A DNA stretch of 64,000 nucleotides from Hyphomicrobiaceae bacterium. Its GTDB lineage: Bacteria > Pseudomonadota > Alphaproteobacteria > Rhizobiales > Hyphomicrobiaceae. Below the pieces are notes generated by a model that saw nothing but the letters and a program-made list of their open reading frames with translations, ran no database searches and had not been told where the DNA came from. Below, in pieces: positions 46,076 to 55,652 of the stretch. Location of the stretch: contig JANYHG010000101.1 in assembly GCA_025359165.1 (NCBI GenBank), positions 1 to 64,000 on the forward strand. The letters run 5' to 3'. Within the stretch, counting starts at the first letter, position 1. Each line of letters opens with the position of its first letter. A program made the position numbers and the translations under genes.

Positions 46076-47167
46076 CTATTTCGGTTTCCACGCCTTGGCC
46101 TCTGCAACAATGGCGGGCGTATCGAAGGAGTTGACCTCATCGAGCAACTCGTTCGTCACAAAATCTGCGTAAGGTATCGACTGCTTGATCACGCCGTTTT
46201 TCAGCAGCCAAGCGACGAACGACGTATAATTTTCGGCGACGTTGTCGCCCCACCGCGTTGCACCGACCTTCGCGTAATCCCAGCTTTTTGCCCGGGCTTT
46301 CAGAGTTGAAACGTCATCCCGCAGGGCCGTTTCCTCGTCCTTGCCGGTGGCTTTCGACTGGGGATAAACCTCCCACATGATCCGAATGGCAGCCTCGGGA
46401 TTGGCCATGGCGAACGTCGTGCCCATGGCATAACCTTTCGCCAAAGCGACGGCCTGCTTACGTTTGATTTTCAGCGTTTCAGCGAGAGCTATGAAGCCGT
46501 TGGATGGAAATTTAGCGATTTCCGGATGGGCAAAATAGCGCAACTTTACGCCGGCGTTCTCGACCAACGCGTATTGTGTGTCGAACTGGGAGAGGGCGTC
46601 GACCTGTCCGCCAGACATCAGCGCAGCCGTCTGGCCGCCTTCTCCGGCGACGACGATGGACACGTCCTTGGTCGGGTCCATGCCGGCGTCGGCTACCAAG
46701 GCACGCGCCACGATGGCACCGGCCGACCCCATGCCGATCACACCGATTTTTTTGCCTTTGAGATCCGCGACGGTTTTGAGCGGGCTGTTTTCTGGGACGG
46801 TAATGCCGTAGATGTTGCCTTGATACGCCGTGTAGAAGAACTTGATGTCGACGCCTTGCGGGCGGATGACCAGGACCGGCTCGGCGCTCGGCAATGCGAA
46901 CGGAACCTCGCCGGTCGCAACGAGCTTGGTGCAGTCGCCGGAGCCGGGCAGTGGCACCAGCTCGACCTTGATCCCGGCCTTTTCGAACCAGCCCATCTTG
47001 GTCGCGATGGCGAACGGCGTCGAGGCGGAGGAAACCGTTCGCGCACACCATCCGACGCGTATCGTCTCGATCGGGGCTTGGGCTTGTGTCGCTCCGGTTG
47101 TAAAAAACAATGCGCCGAAGGTCAGCGCGACAGCAGCGCGCCTGGCACCGTTCACTCGAGTTTTCAT
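46076..47167 (-). CDS. ABC transporter substrate-binding protein, NMT1/TauA/SsuA-like
   Basis: 363 residues from the ATG at 47167 (MKTRVNGARRAAVALTFGAL), with a signal peptide ending near ATQAQA. The mature part is a type-II binding fold: IRVGWCARTVSSASTPFAIA, KMGWFEKAGIKVELVPLPGS, GEVPFALPSAEPVL, DLKGKKIGVIGMGSAGAIVA and GGQTAALMSGGQVDAL. The family covers sulfonates, taurine, nitrate, pyrimidine precursors and aromatic acids; the ligand is unknown. It overlaps the permease by 4 bp and is the last gene of the operon. Confidence 0.9.
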   Translation of the reverse strand: MKTRVNGARRAAVALTFGALFFTTGATQAQAPIETIRVGWCARTVSSASTPFAIATKMGWFEKAGIKVELVPLPGSGDCTKLVATGEVPFALPSAEPVLVIRPQGVDIKFFYTAYQGNIYGITVPENSPLKTVADLKGKKIGVIGMGSAGAIVARALVADAGMDPTKDVSIVVAGEGGQTAALMSGGQVDALSQFDTQYALVENAGVKLRYFAHPEIAKFPSNGFIALAETLKIKRKQAVALAKGYAMGTTFAMANPEAAIRIMWEVYPQSKATGKDEETALRDDVSTLKARAKSWDYAKVGATRWGDNVAENYTSFVAWLLKNGVIKQSIPYADFVTNELLDEVNSFDTPAIVAEAKAWKPK

Positions 47168-47961
47168 AGTTTTTTCTCCTCCACGACCGCCGCTGCATTT
47201 CCCTGCGCGGCGGCATCCCAAAACAACAGACGCCGTCGCGTCATCCCGACGATGCCGTTCAAAACAAGTCCGATTGCCGACAAAATCAACAGGATCGAAA
47301 ACTGCCCGGCGACGTCGACGTTTATATTCATGCTCTGGATCAGCATCCCCAGACCTTTTTCGGCTCCGATGAATTCAGCCACGATGGCACCGATCAAAGC
47401 GAAGATCATCGCGATTTCCAAACCGGCGAAAATAAACGGCAGCGCATTGGGCAACCGTAGCATCCAGAAAATCTGCCATTTGGATGCCGCCAGTGAACGC
47501 ATCAGGTTGATGCGGTCCTCCTCGGCGGACCGGAGACCCACGATTGTATTGACCATAAGAGGGAAAAACGCGACCAGCGCAGCGTTGATGACCTTGGACG
47601 TCAAGCCTAGCCCGAACCAGACGATGATCAACGGTGCCAAAGCGACCTTGGGCATCGCCTGGAACATGACGATGAAGGGATAGAGGAAATATTCGACGCG
47701 CCGCGATAGCGCGACGAACGTGCCGAGGATGAACGCCAAAGCCGTTCCGAGCACGAACCCAAGAAACGTTTCCATCAGCGTCACGCCGATGTGCTCCGGA
47801 TAGAGGTTGTTAGCGAAACCTCGGTAGAGCGCCAGAAATACCTCGCTCGGCGGCGGCAAAATAAAGGCGCGTATCTTGAAGTACCAGACACAGCCTTCCC
47901 AAAGGCCGAGCATGGCTGCGATCAGCAGCAAGCGCAGAATAAATTTACCTGAGCGCCGCAT
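47164..47961 (-). CDS. ABC transporter permease, TauC/SsuC-like
   Basis: 265-residue inner-membrane permease with six predicted helices. The opening FILRLLLIAAMLGLWEGCVW and the EAA loop with LMRSLAASKWQIFWMLRLPN, then FAGLEIAMIFALIGAIVAEF and GLGMLIQ, are typical of the nitrate/sulfonate/taurine permease group. It shares an ATG/stop junction with both neighbours, indicating one transcript. Confidence 0.93.
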   Translation of the reverse strand: MRRSGKFILRLLLIAAMLGLWEGCVWYFKIRAFILPPPSEVFLALYRGFANNLYPEHIGVTLMETFLGFVLGTALAFILGTFVALSRRVEYFLYPFIVMFQAMPKVALAPLIIVWFGLGLTSKVINAALVAFFPLMVNTIVGLRSAEEDRINLMRSLAASKWQIFWMLRLPNALPFIFAGLEIAMIFALIGAIVAEFIGAEKGLGMLIQSMNINVDVAGQFSILLILSAIGLVLNGIVGMTRRRLLFWDAAAQGNAAAVVEEKKL

Positions 47962-48815
47962 CAGTCGAGTCCTCCACCGGAATTGAGCGCAACACGAACC
48001 CGCTTCACGTAGGCCCCGAACTCTGGGGTATTCATCACTTCGAGGGGACGCGGCCGCGGCAGATCCACCACGAACGCGTCGGCAATACGCCCGGGCCGAG
48101 GTGTCATTGCGATCACGCGGTCTGCGAGGAACACCGCCTCAGAGGTCGAATGGGTGATGAAAAGCACAGTTTTCTTGCGCTCCATCCAGATGCGCTGAAG
48201 TTCGACGTTCATGGTCTCTCGAGTCATGGCATCGAGCGCGCCGAACGGCTCATCCATCAGCAGCAGAGCAGGGTCGTGGAGTAACGCGCGGATGATGCCG
48301 ACGCGCTGTTGCATACCGCCCGACAGCTCGCGCGGATAGCGATGCTCAAACCCAGAGAGACCGACGAGCTTGACGAGATCGAGCGCACGTTGGCGCATCT
48401 CGGCCTTGTCCAGCCGTTGTACATCGCCCGGCAACATGACGTTGGCGAGCACATCGCGCCAGGGAAACAGCACCGGCGACTGGAATACGACACCGATGTC
48501 GCGACGCGGGCCGGTAATCGGAGATCCGCGCAGGCGCGCCTGCCCCGACGTCGGCGGCAACAACCCTGCCAGAATTTTCAAAATCGTCGACTTTCCGCAG
48601 CCGGACGGGCCAACGATGGCGACGAACGAACCATCGGGTATATCGAATGAAATCCGGTCGAGGGCCAACACGCCCGCGCCTTTGCCACCGTAACTGAGAG
48701 AAACGTCATCGACCGCGATAGCCGAATCGTTGATCGAAGGTGCAGTTGCCGCGACACTGCGCGCCGACGCATCAGCCGCTGCGTGACTTACCAAACCGCA
48801 ATCCTCCACGATCAT
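47961..48815 (-). CDS. ABC transporter ATP-binding protein, TauB/SsuB-like
   Basis: 284 residues from the ATG at 48815. Motifs are Walker A VGPSGCGKSTILKILAG, Q-loop VVFQSPVLFPWRDVLAN, signature LSGGMQQRVGIIRAL, Walker B LLLMDEPFGALDAMTRE and H-loop FITHSTSEAVFLADRV. The FGALDAMTRE form is typical of nitrate/sulfonate-type ATPases. An extra ~30 residues precede the domain. First gene of the three-gene importer. Confidence 0.94.
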   Translation of the reverse strand: MIVEDCGLVSHAAADASARSVAATAPSINDSAIAVDDVSLSYGGKGAGVLALDRISFDIPDGSFVAIVGPSGCGKSTILKILAGLLPPTSGQARLRGSPITGPRRDIGVVFQSPVLFPWRDVLANVMLPGDVQRLDKAEMRQRALDLVKLVGLSGFEHRYPRELSGGMQQRVGIIRALLHDPALLLMDEPFGALDAMTRETMNVELQRIWMERKKTVLFITHSTSEAVFLADRVIAMTPRPGRIADAFVVDLPRPRPLEVMNTPEFGAYVKRVRVALNSGGGLD

Positions 48816-48941
48816 CCGAAGTCTGCGACTTCGGCATGATTGGTCAGCTTGAACTGCCGATCTCAACCATGAGCAATGTCAGCCAGATCACGCGCCGTGT
48901 CCAGACCATGGGTGCTGTACCATGGGTGTTTAGATTTCATA

Positions 48942-49931
48942 TTACTTTGGGCCGACCGTAGGATGCTGCAAAATGCAGCGGACGGTATGTCCCGCCCCAA
49001 CGGCACGTGCTTCCGGCGCTTTTGTGCGGCAACTTTCGGTCACGCTCGAACAGCGCGGCGCAAATGCACAGCCGGCTGGAAGGTTGGTCAAATCAGGCGG
49101 GCTGCCCGGAATCGTTGGCAGTCGATTGCCGGACAGTCGACCGCCATGCGCACGCGTCGAGAGGAGCCCGACGGTGTACGGGTGGCGCGGCGTGCGGAGC
49201 ACATCGCGGACGGGACCAAGTTCGACGATACGGCCTGCATACATGACTGCAACGCGGTCTGCGACTTCGACCGCGACGCCGATATCGTGGGTGACGAAAA
49301 TCATCGACAAACCGAGTTCGCGCTGCAGGTCACGCAGCAGCAGCAGGATCTGAACCTGCACCGTAGCGTCGAGCGCGGTCGTCGGCTCATCGGCCAACAG
49401 AACTTTGGGTGAGCATGCGAGGGCGAGGGCGATCATTGCGCGCTGTCGCATACCGCCAGACATCTCGTGGGGGTAACTGTCGAGCCGCCGCTCGGGGCTC
49501 GGGATGCGCACACGCTCGAACAGATGAAGCGCGCGGGTGCGCGCCGTATCCTGTGACACGGACTCGTGGCGTCGGATGGCTTCATTGATCTGGCGGCCGA
49601 CCGTGTAGACGGGGTCGAGCGCCAGCATGGGCTCCTGAAATACCATCGAGACCGTCTTGCCGCGGAAGCGGGACAGCGCGTCGCCATCGAGCAACGTCAC
49701 GTCTGTCCCATCCGCGATAATACGGCCGTCGATGCGCGTGCGCTTCTCGTTGTGCAAACGCAAGATCGACCGCAACGTCACGCTTTTTCCGGAACCGGAT
49801 TCGCCGAGCAGAGCCAGGACCTCGCCACGCGCGACGTCGAGGTCGACATTGTCGACCGCGCGCACAGGCTTGGTGCCGCCCGTAAACGTGACGCTGAGTT
49901 GCTCGACCCGCAGAATTTTATCTTTGGTCAT
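48942..49931 (-). CDS. Dipeptide/oligopeptide ABC transporter ATP-binding protein, DppD/OppD-like
   Basis: 329 residues. Walker A GESGSGKSVTLRSIL, Q-loop MVFQEPMLALDPVYTVG, signature MSGGMRQRAMIALAL, Walker [17 protein letters not shown], and the C-terminal oligopeptide extension with GCAFAPRCSSVTESC, whose cysteines are typical of the OppD/DppD [4Fe-4S]-like tail. It overlaps the upstream DppF-like gene by 4 bp and is last in the operon. Confidence 0.94.
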   Translation of the reverse strand: MTKDKILRVEQLSVTFTGGTKPVRAVDNVDLDVARGEVLALLGESGSGKSVTLRSILRLHNEKRTRIDGRIIADGTDVTLLDGDALSRFRGKTVSMVFQEPMLALDPVYTVGRQINEAIRRHESVSQDTARTRALHLFERVRIPSPERRLDSYPHEMSGGMRQRAMIALALACSPKVLLADEPTTALDATVQVQILLLLRDLQRELGLSMIFVTHDIGVAVEVADRVAVMYAGRIVELGPVRDVLRTPRHPYTVGLLSTRAHGGRLSGNRLPTIPGSPPDLTNLPAGCAFAPRCSSVTESCRTKAPEARAVGAGHTVRCILQHPTVGPK

Positions 49932-50932
49932 GCCACGCGCCCCGCCGCTCTAGAATGGCCGGTCCCGGGGTGGGCCATGTGGCAGGCGGCTGCATGAGCA
50001 AGGCCGACGCCGCCCAAGTCGGGCTCGCGCGTGCTGCACACCGGTTCTGCGTATGCACACCGCGTATGGAAGCGACAGCCGGGTGGGGGATCGATCGGAT
50101 TGGGCGGATCGCCAGCGAGCGGCGCTTGGGTGCGGCGATTGTCGGGGTCCATGGATAGCAGCGATCCCAGCAATGCGGTCGTGTAAGGGTGTCGGCTCGC
50201 CGTATATAACGCCTCGGTCGGACCAACTTCGGCGATGCGCCCAAGATACATGACCAGCACCTGAGTGGACATGAAGCGGACGACTTCAAGATCGTGGCTG
50301 ATGAAGAGATACGTGAGGCCCATCTCGTCTTTCAGATCGAGCAGGAGATTCAACACCTGCGCTTCGACGGACTTATCCAGAGCGGACACCGCCTCGTCGA
50401 GCAGCAGCACGCGGGGTTCGACGGCAAGCGCGCGGGCGATGTTGACGCGTTGACGTTGACCGCCAGAAAGTTCGTGCGGATAGCGGCCGGCAAAACGGGC
50501 GGGCTCCAACCCGACGCGGTCGAGCAGTGCGCGCGCCTTGCGCACGGCCTGATCGCCGCTGACGCCATGCACTGTTGGTGCGAAGGCGATACTGTCTTCG
50601 ACGGTGAGGCGTGGATTAAGCGACGCGTAGCTGTCCTGGAACACCATCTGCACCTGGCGGCGGAATTCTTTCAAGGGAAGGGCTTTGGTGCCGACCGTCT
50701 GGCCCTGATAGCGGATCGCGCCGCTGGTCGGCACGATCAACTGCATGAGCAGGCGTGCGGTGGTCGACTTGCCGCATCCGGATTCGCCGACGATCCCAAG
50801 CGTCTCGCGCTCCTGGACCGCGAACGACACCCCGTCGACGGCGCGCACTGCGGACCCTGCGCGTCCGAGCAGACCTGTCGCGAGCGGAAAATGTTTGATG
50901 AGATCGACGACTTCGAGAATGGGGGTGCTCAT
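49928..50932 (-). CDS. Dipeptide/oligopeptide ABC transporter ATP-binding protein, DppF/OppF-like
   Basis: 334 residues from the ATG at 50932 (MSTPILEVVDLIKHFPLATG). Walker A GESGCGKSTTARLLMQL, VQMVFQDSYASLNPRLTVED, signature [15 protein letters not shown], Walker B VLLLDEAVSALDKSVEAQ (a DEAVSALD variant of DEPTSALD that is frequent in this subfamily), and the tail GCRFHTRCAYAEPVCSTREP. It overlaps the permease stop by 4 bp. Confidence 0.94.
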   Translation of the reverse strand: MSTPILEVVDLIKHFPLATGLLGRAGSAVRAVDGVSFAVQERETLGIVGESGCGKSTTARLLMQLIVPTSGAIRYQGQTVGTKALPLKEFRRQVQMVFQDSYASLNPRLTVEDSIAFAPTVHGVSGDQAVRKARALLDRVGLEPARFAGRYPHELSGGQRQRVNIARALAVEPRVLLLDEAVSALDKSVEAQVLNLLLDLKDEMGLTYLFISHDLEVVRFMSTQVLVMYLGRIAEVGPTEALYTASRHPYTTALLGSLLSMDPDNRRTQAPLAGDPPNPIDPPPGCRFHTRCAYAEPVCSTREPDLGGVGLAHAAACHMAHPGTGHSRAAGRVA

Positions 50933-51813
50933 GCTTTGAGATCCATCGCCGAGCGGAGGCCGTCGGTAAGCATGTTGAAGGCGATGGAGGTGAGAAAGAT
51001 CATCAACCCCGGCAACGCGCAAAGGAGCGGCTGGATATACATGGCCGTGCGCAGTGTGTTGAGCATCAAGCCCCATTCGGGCTCGGGCGGTTTGACGCCG
51101 AGGCCGAGAAACGACAGCCCCGAGGCGAGGATCATCGATACGGCGACAAGGCTCATGGCATAGACGAAGATCGGGCCCATGACGTTGCCGAGCACTTGCG
51201 TGCGGATAATTCGCAAGGGGCCTGCCCCGCTTGCGCGCGCGGCCTCGACATAGTCACGGGTGCGGACACTGGTCGTGACGCTTTCCGCGATACGGGCGAT
51301 GGGTGGAATGAAGACGACCGTCAGCGAGATGAGCCCGTTAGCAATGCCGGCGCCGAGAGCACCCGACAATGCGATGGCGAGCAATACCGAAGGAAATGCG
51401 AAGAACACGTCGATGATGCGCATCATGATCGTGTTGACCCAGCCGCCCGCATAGCCAGCGACGATACCGATCGTTGCTCCGGCACCGAGTGCGAGGAGCA
51501 CCGGCGTTACGCCCATGAACAGTGAAAGACGCGCGCCGTAAATCAGGCGCGACAGCATATCGCGGCCAAGTTCGTCGGTGCCGAGCGGATAACCGTCGGT
51601 GCCCGGTGGTCGCAGACGACGCAAGGCCATGCCCTTGAATGGATCTTGCGGCGCAATCAACGGCGCGAAGACAGCCATCAGGATCAGCGCGAGCACGACC
51701 AACCCTGCGCCGACGGCCACGGGGTCACGACGAAAACGGGACCACACCGTCGCCCAGTAGCCTGGCGACCGTTCGATTGGGACGAGTGCTACGGGTGCGG
51801 CGGTCTGCAACAT
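50929..51813 (-). CDS. Dipeptide/oligopeptide ABC transporter permease, DppC-like
   Basis: 294 residues with an N-terminal helix (GAGLVVLALILMAVFAPLIA), the DppC landmark GTDGYPLGTDELGRDMLSRL, SLFMGVTPVLLALGAGATIG, and the EAA loop VEAARASGAGPLRIIRTQVL. It follows the DppB-like permease by 3 bp and overlaps the next ATPase gene by 4 bp. Confidence 0.95.
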   Translation of the reverse strand: MLQTAAPVALVPIERSPGYWATVWSRFRRDPVAVGAGLVVLALILMAVFAPLIAPQDPFKGMALRRLRPPGTDGYPLGTDELGRDMLSRLIYGARLSLFMGVTPVLLALGAGATIGIVAGYAGGWVNTIMMRIIDVFFAFPSVLLAIALSGALGAGIANGLISLTVVFIPPIARIAESVTTSVRTRDYVEAARASGAGPLRIIRTQVLGNVMGPIFVYAMSLVAVSMILASGLSFLGLGVKPPEPEWGLMLNTLRTAMYIQPLLCALPGLMIFLTSIAFNMLTDGLRSAMDLKA

Positions 51814-51816
51814 CGG

Positions 51817-52770
51817 TCAGGTCCGCTGAATGCGAGGGTCGAGCGCGGTCTGCAGCACGTCGACGAGAAGGTTGAGCAGCACGAAGAACATCGCCAGTAC
51901 CAAGATCGTGCCTTGCAGGACGGGGAGATCGCGCTGGAAAATTGCATCGTTGAGCAGCAGCCCTGTGCCGGGCCACGAGAACACCGTCTCGATAAGAATC
52001 GAACCACCTAGGAGATAGCCGAGCTGGATACCCATAACTGCGAGCGCGGTCGGCGCCGCGTTTTTCAACACGTGTCGGAACACGCCCAGTTCAGTCAGGC
52101 CTTTGGCACGCAGACCGGCGATGAATTCCTGGCTCAAAATTTCGGCGACGAGCGCCCTTACCGTCCGGGCGATGATGCCCATGGGAATAACCGACATCGT
52201 GATGGCCGGCAGGATCATGTGGCGCACGTGGTCCCAGTTCCATTTCCAGGCTTCCGATCCGCCGGGGCCGGCACCGGTAGGGGGCAACCAGCCAAGCGTT
52301 GCGGAGAAGATGATAACCAGCACCATGCCGAGCCAGTAATGCGGCACAGAAACGCCGACGACCGAGACGAACGACGCCAATTTGTCGAGCCACGTATCGC
52401 GGAAATAGCCGGCGACAAAACCGAAAAACGAGCCGAGCACGAAACCTATGAACGTCGCCAGCGCTGCAAGGATCAAGGTGTTGTTCACTGCCTTGAGCAC
52501 CTCGAGGGCGACCGGCCGATTGGTGCGAATGGACGAGCCGAGATCGCCGGTCAGTGCGCGGCCGAGCCACTTGAAAAACTGCTCGTAGTAGGGGCGATCG
52601 AAGCCGTACAGCGACATCATCTGCAGTTTCAAGTTCTCAGAGGCGTCGGGCGGCAGCACCGACACCAATGGATCGCCCGGTGCCATATGCACCAGCAAAA
52701 AACAGACGAACGCCACACCGAGCATGATCGGCAGGGAGTAAATCACTCGTTTGGCGATATAAATCAGCAT
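51817..52770 (-). CDS. Dipeptide/oligopeptide ABC transporter permease, DppB-like
   Basis: 317 residues from the ATG at 52770 (MLIYIAKRVIYSLPIMLGVA), with the DppB block FLLVHMAPGDPLVSVLPPDA, YGFDRPYYEQFFKWLGRALT GDLG-type spacing, SVPHYWLGMVLVIIFSATLG and the EAA loop IAGLRAKGLTELGVFRHVLK. The frame is open far upstream but that part overlaps the divergent racemase gene. It begins the BCDF block, apart from its binding-protein gene. Confidence 0.95.
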   Translation of the reverse strand: MLIYIAKRVIYSLPIMLGVAFVCFLLVHMAPGDPLVSVLPPDASENLKLQMMSLYGFDRPYYEQFFKWLGRALTGDLGSSIRTNRPVALEVLKAVNNTLILAALATFIGFVLGSFFGFVAGYFRDTWLDKLASFVSVVGVSVPHYWLGMVLVIIFSATLGWLPPTGAGPGGSEAWKWNWDHVRHMILPAITMSVIPMGIIARTVRALVAEILSQEFIAGLRAKGLTELGVFRHVLKNAAPTALAVMGIQLGYLLGGSILIETVFSWPGTGLLLNDAIFQRDLPVLQGTILVLAMFFVLLNLLVDVLQTALDPRIQRT

Positions 52771-52926
52771 TGAATTGCGATGCTTCCCCGAGACGACGTT
52801 CGCAAGGTATGATTTTTTGCAGTGCCACAACAATGCGAACGGTGCCAGACGAATGTGCGGCCACAGTCGATCCTGCCTGGAAAAATGGCAAGGCGGAGCC
52901 ACTGGCGATCCTGGTACGGTCAAGGA

Positions 52927-53679
52927 ATGACAATGCGGCTTTTGATGATCAATCCGAATACGTCGCCTGAGATCACGGATCTGGTCGTGTCGGCCGCCCG
53001 CCGCGTGGCAAGTGCGGGCACAACGATCGTGGGGGCAACTGGAGCGTTCGGTGCTCGATATATCGCTACCCGTGCGGCAGCGGCGATCGCTGCGCATGCA
53101 GCACTTGACGCCTATGCCCGCCACGCTAACGACGCTGATGTGATCGCGCTCTCGTGTTTTGGCGATCCCGGCCTCGACGGCCTCAAGGAACTTGCGGCGC
53201 AGCCCGTCGTCGGCATGGCCGAGGCGGCTTGCCAAGAAGCTGCGGCAGGCGGTCGACGCTTCGCAATCGTCACCGGCGGGGAACGCTGGGGGCCGATGCT
53301 CATGGAGTTCGTCGCGGCACTGGGACTGAGTGGGCAACTCGCGGTGATCAAGACGGTCGCGCCCAACGGTGCCGAAATCGCACGCAATCCGTCGGCGGCC
53401 CACCAGCTGCTGGCCGATGCCGCCAACGCCTGCGTCGCGAAGTACGGCGCAGACGTGGTTATTCTCGGCGGTGCCGGTCTGGCTGGAATGGCCGAGGTGC
53501 TGGCCGAGCGCGTCGCTTGCCCCATGATAGACAGCGTGACGGCAGTCGTCCGCGCGGCAGAGATCCTCGCACGGGCGCGGCCACTGAAGCCACTCGACGG
53601 GTCCTATGCCCGGACCGCGCCTGCGCCGACCGTGGGCCTCGGAGAATCGCTTGCCGCGCTGATCGAGGGCCGGCGTTAA
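52927..53679 (+). CDS. Asp/Glu/hydantoin racemase family protein
   Basis: 250 residues from the ATG at 52927 behind AAGGA. It has MRLLMINPNTSPEITDLVVS, the two active-site cysteine regions of the cofactor-independent racemase fold (ALSCFGDPGLDG near residue 75 and ERVACPMIDSVTAVVRAAE near residue 197) and VVILGGAGLAGMAEVLAE. This matches hydantoin/allantoin racemase-like proteins; the substrate is not determined. It sits on the opposite strand between the binding-protein gene and the rest of the Dpp-type operon. Confidence 0.9.
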   Translation: MTMRLLMINPNTSPEITDLVVSAARRVASAGTTIVGATGAFGARYIATRAAAAIAAHAALDAYARHANDADVIALSCFGDPGLDGLKELAAQPVVGMAEAACQEAAAGGRRFAIVTGGERWGPMLMEFVAALGLSGQLAVIKTVAPNGAEIARNPSAAHQLLADAANACVAKYGADVVILGGAGLAGMAEVLAERVACPMIDSVTAVVRAAEILARARPLKPLDGSYARTAPAPTVGLGESLAALIEGRR

Positions 53680-53683
53680 AAGA

Positions 53684-53711
53684 CGAAGGGCGACGTTGCC
53701 GTCGCCCTTCG
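53684..53711. terminator. Bidirectional terminator hairpin between the racemase and binding-protein genes
   Basis: Perfect 11-bp arms cgaagggcgac and gtcgcccttcg enclose a 6-base loop, between two convergent genes. On the minus strand the stem is followed by tcttttaa, a usable T-run for the binding-protein gene. On the plus strand the run is weaker. Confidence 0.8.
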
Positions 53712-53739
53712 CGTTACTCGCATTTCGAAGTTCCGGACA

Positions 53740-55392
53740 TCATTCCATGCTGATCGGTGCCAAGTCGATGAACCAGCTCTTCGGCTGCACGACGCCTTTG
53801 ACCTTCGCACTCATGGCGCGGGGACCGACGTCGTGGGCGACCCACAGGAAAGGCGCATCCTCGACGATACGAGCGTGGAGCTTGGCGAGACCCGCATCGC
53901 GATCGGCTTCAGCGAACGACGTGCGCGCGGTTGCGATCAGGGCGTCGATTTCCGGATGCGTATAGTAGCCCCAGTTGTTCGACGTGGGCGGAACGGTTTT
54001 CGACGACGAGAACCGCACCATGGCGAAGAACGGGTCCATGGCGGCGAAGGTGACGTTGGTGGCGTGCGCGCCGCGAGACGTCGGATCCTTCGCACCGGCA
54101 CGCCAATTGGTGAAAAGTGCGTTCCACTCGATGACGTCAAGCTCCACGTCGAAGTAACACTCCTTGAGCGCCTGCTGCAGGTACTCGTTCATGGCGATGG
54201 GCTGCATCTGGCCGGAGCCCGAGGCCGACGTGAGTGTTTTGACCTTGAGGCGCTTGGTCGCGGTGAAACCCGCATCTTCCATCAATTTTTTTGCGGCGGG
54301 GAGATCGTACTTGATCTCGAACTTCGGATTGCCCCACCAGGGATGGCCCGGCGGTACGGTGCCCTTCGGCACTTCCATCAGACCGTTGAGCGCGGCCTTC
54401 AACTCCTCGCGGTTGACGCACAGGTTGGCTGCCTGACGAACGCGTTTGTCGAGCCAAGGCGAGCCTTCGGCGAACGAGAACTGCCAGGGCCAGACGTGCG
54501 GCTGGGCGTTGGCGTAAAGCACGAAACCCTTGTCCTTGATGCTTTTGACGGCATCGGGAGCCGGGTTTTCGATCCAATCCACCTGACCCGACAACAGCGC
54601 CGCAGTACGCGCGCTGGCTTCGGGCATCGGCACCAACACGACGCGATCCAGCTTCGGCACGCGCTTGGCGTCCCAATATTCTTTGTTACCAACGTATTCG
54701 AGCCGTTCGCGCGGTTGGAACTTCGACATCTTGAAGGGGCCCGACCCGGAAGCGTCGCCAGCAAAAGCCGCCCACGCCTGCTTGGCGCGTTCGGCCTTGT
54801 CGACGACCGAAGCCAGGGCGTCGTACTTTTTCTGCCAATGGGCGGGCGAGGCGATAAACAGGTTCGTCAGATTCAGCGGCAAGAAGCTGTCGGGCTCCTT
54901 GGTGGTCATTTCGACCGTCGTCGCGTCGATCACCTTCGCAGACGCAAGTGTCGGCATACGCGAGACCGTCACGCCAATCTGATCGGGCGCGAAGTGGGCC
55001 GCGTCCTTGTCGAGAACTTTCTGGACGTTCCAGACGATCGCTTCTGCAGTCAATGGCGAGCCATCGTGGAACTTGACGCCGGAGCGCAGCTTGAACGTCC
55101 ACTTAGTCTTGTCGGCGTCGTCGACTTTCCATTCGGTCGCAAGTCCAGGGATCAGAACGCTCGGTTTATCAGCCGATGACAGGTCGAATTGCGTGAGCGC
55201 ATCGTACATGGGTATCCCGGTGAAGCGGTTGCCCTCGAAGCCCTGGTCGGGTTGGCCGCTGGTCTTGGGGATGTCCGCCGCCGTCATAGCTATTCGCAGT
55301 GTTTTTTCCTGGGCGAGTGCCACAGGTGCGGCCAGCAGCATCGCAGACAGTGCGACGGCATGACCAAGGTGAACCGAAAATTTGACGGGCAT
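53740..55392 (-). CDS. Dipeptide/oligopeptide-type extracellular solute-binding protein family 5
   Basis: 550 residues from the ATG at 55392, preceded by GGGAGG. A signal peptide ends near PVALAQ, followed by SBP_bac_5 blocks: LIPGLATEWKVDDADKTKWT, FKLRSGVKFHDGSPLTAEAI, ASGSGPFKMSKFQPRERLEY, YWDAKRVPKLDRVVLVPMPE, and a long LMEDAGF-containing late lobe. It is presumed to feed the DppBCDF-like components 3 kb downstream on the same strand. Confidence 0.92.
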   Translation of the reverse strand: MPVKFSVHLGHAVALSAMLLAAPVALAQEKTLRIAMTAADIPKTSGQPDQGFEGNRFTGIPMYDALTQFDLSSADKPSVLIPGLATEWKVDDADKTKWTFKLRSGVKFHDGSPLTAEAIVWNVQKVLDKDAAHFAPDQIGVTVSRMPTLASAKVIDATTVEMTTKEPDSFLPLNLTNLFIASPAHWQKKYDALASVVDKAERAKQAWAAFAGDASGSGPFKMSKFQPRERLEYVGNKEYWDAKRVPKLDRVVLVPMPEASARTAALLSGQVDWIENPAPDAVKSIKDKGFVLYANAQPHVWPWQFSFAEGSPWLDKRVRQAANLCVNREELKAALNGLMEVPKGTVPPGHPWWGNPKFEIKYDLPAAKKLMEDAGFTATKRLKVKTLTSASGSGQMQPIAMNEYLQQALKECYFDVELDVIEWNALFTNWRAGAKDPTSRGAHATNVTFAAMDPFFAMVRFSSSKTVPPTSNNWGYYTHPEIDALIATARTSFAEADRDAGLAKLHARIVEDAPFLWVAHDVGPRAMSAKVKGVVQPKSWFIDLAPISME

Positions 55393-55652
55393 ACTATTCC
55401 TCCCAGAACTCACATGTGGTCGCAAGGCATTTGGTCCTGCCAACCGCAACACGATAAACACATGAGCATTTCAGCGGCAATGCGCCAACTGCTCAAAAAA
55501 TGAGCGTGATGAACCGGTGTCAGTAAGTAGTTGAATGGGTAGGGATGGTGGACTGCGGACCGCTCAGGTTTGCGCTCAGCTCAGTCTCATTCGCGGTTCC
55601 TTTTGGCGACCAACAATATTGATTGCATCTGCGGCATCGCTATATTGCAACT

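Noticed and set aside
55393-55652. LexA/SOS box upstream of uvrB
   Set aside because: GTTC and GAAC tetramers occur, but none has the GTTC-N7-GTTC or GAAC-N7-GAAC spacing of alphaproteobacterial SOS boxes.
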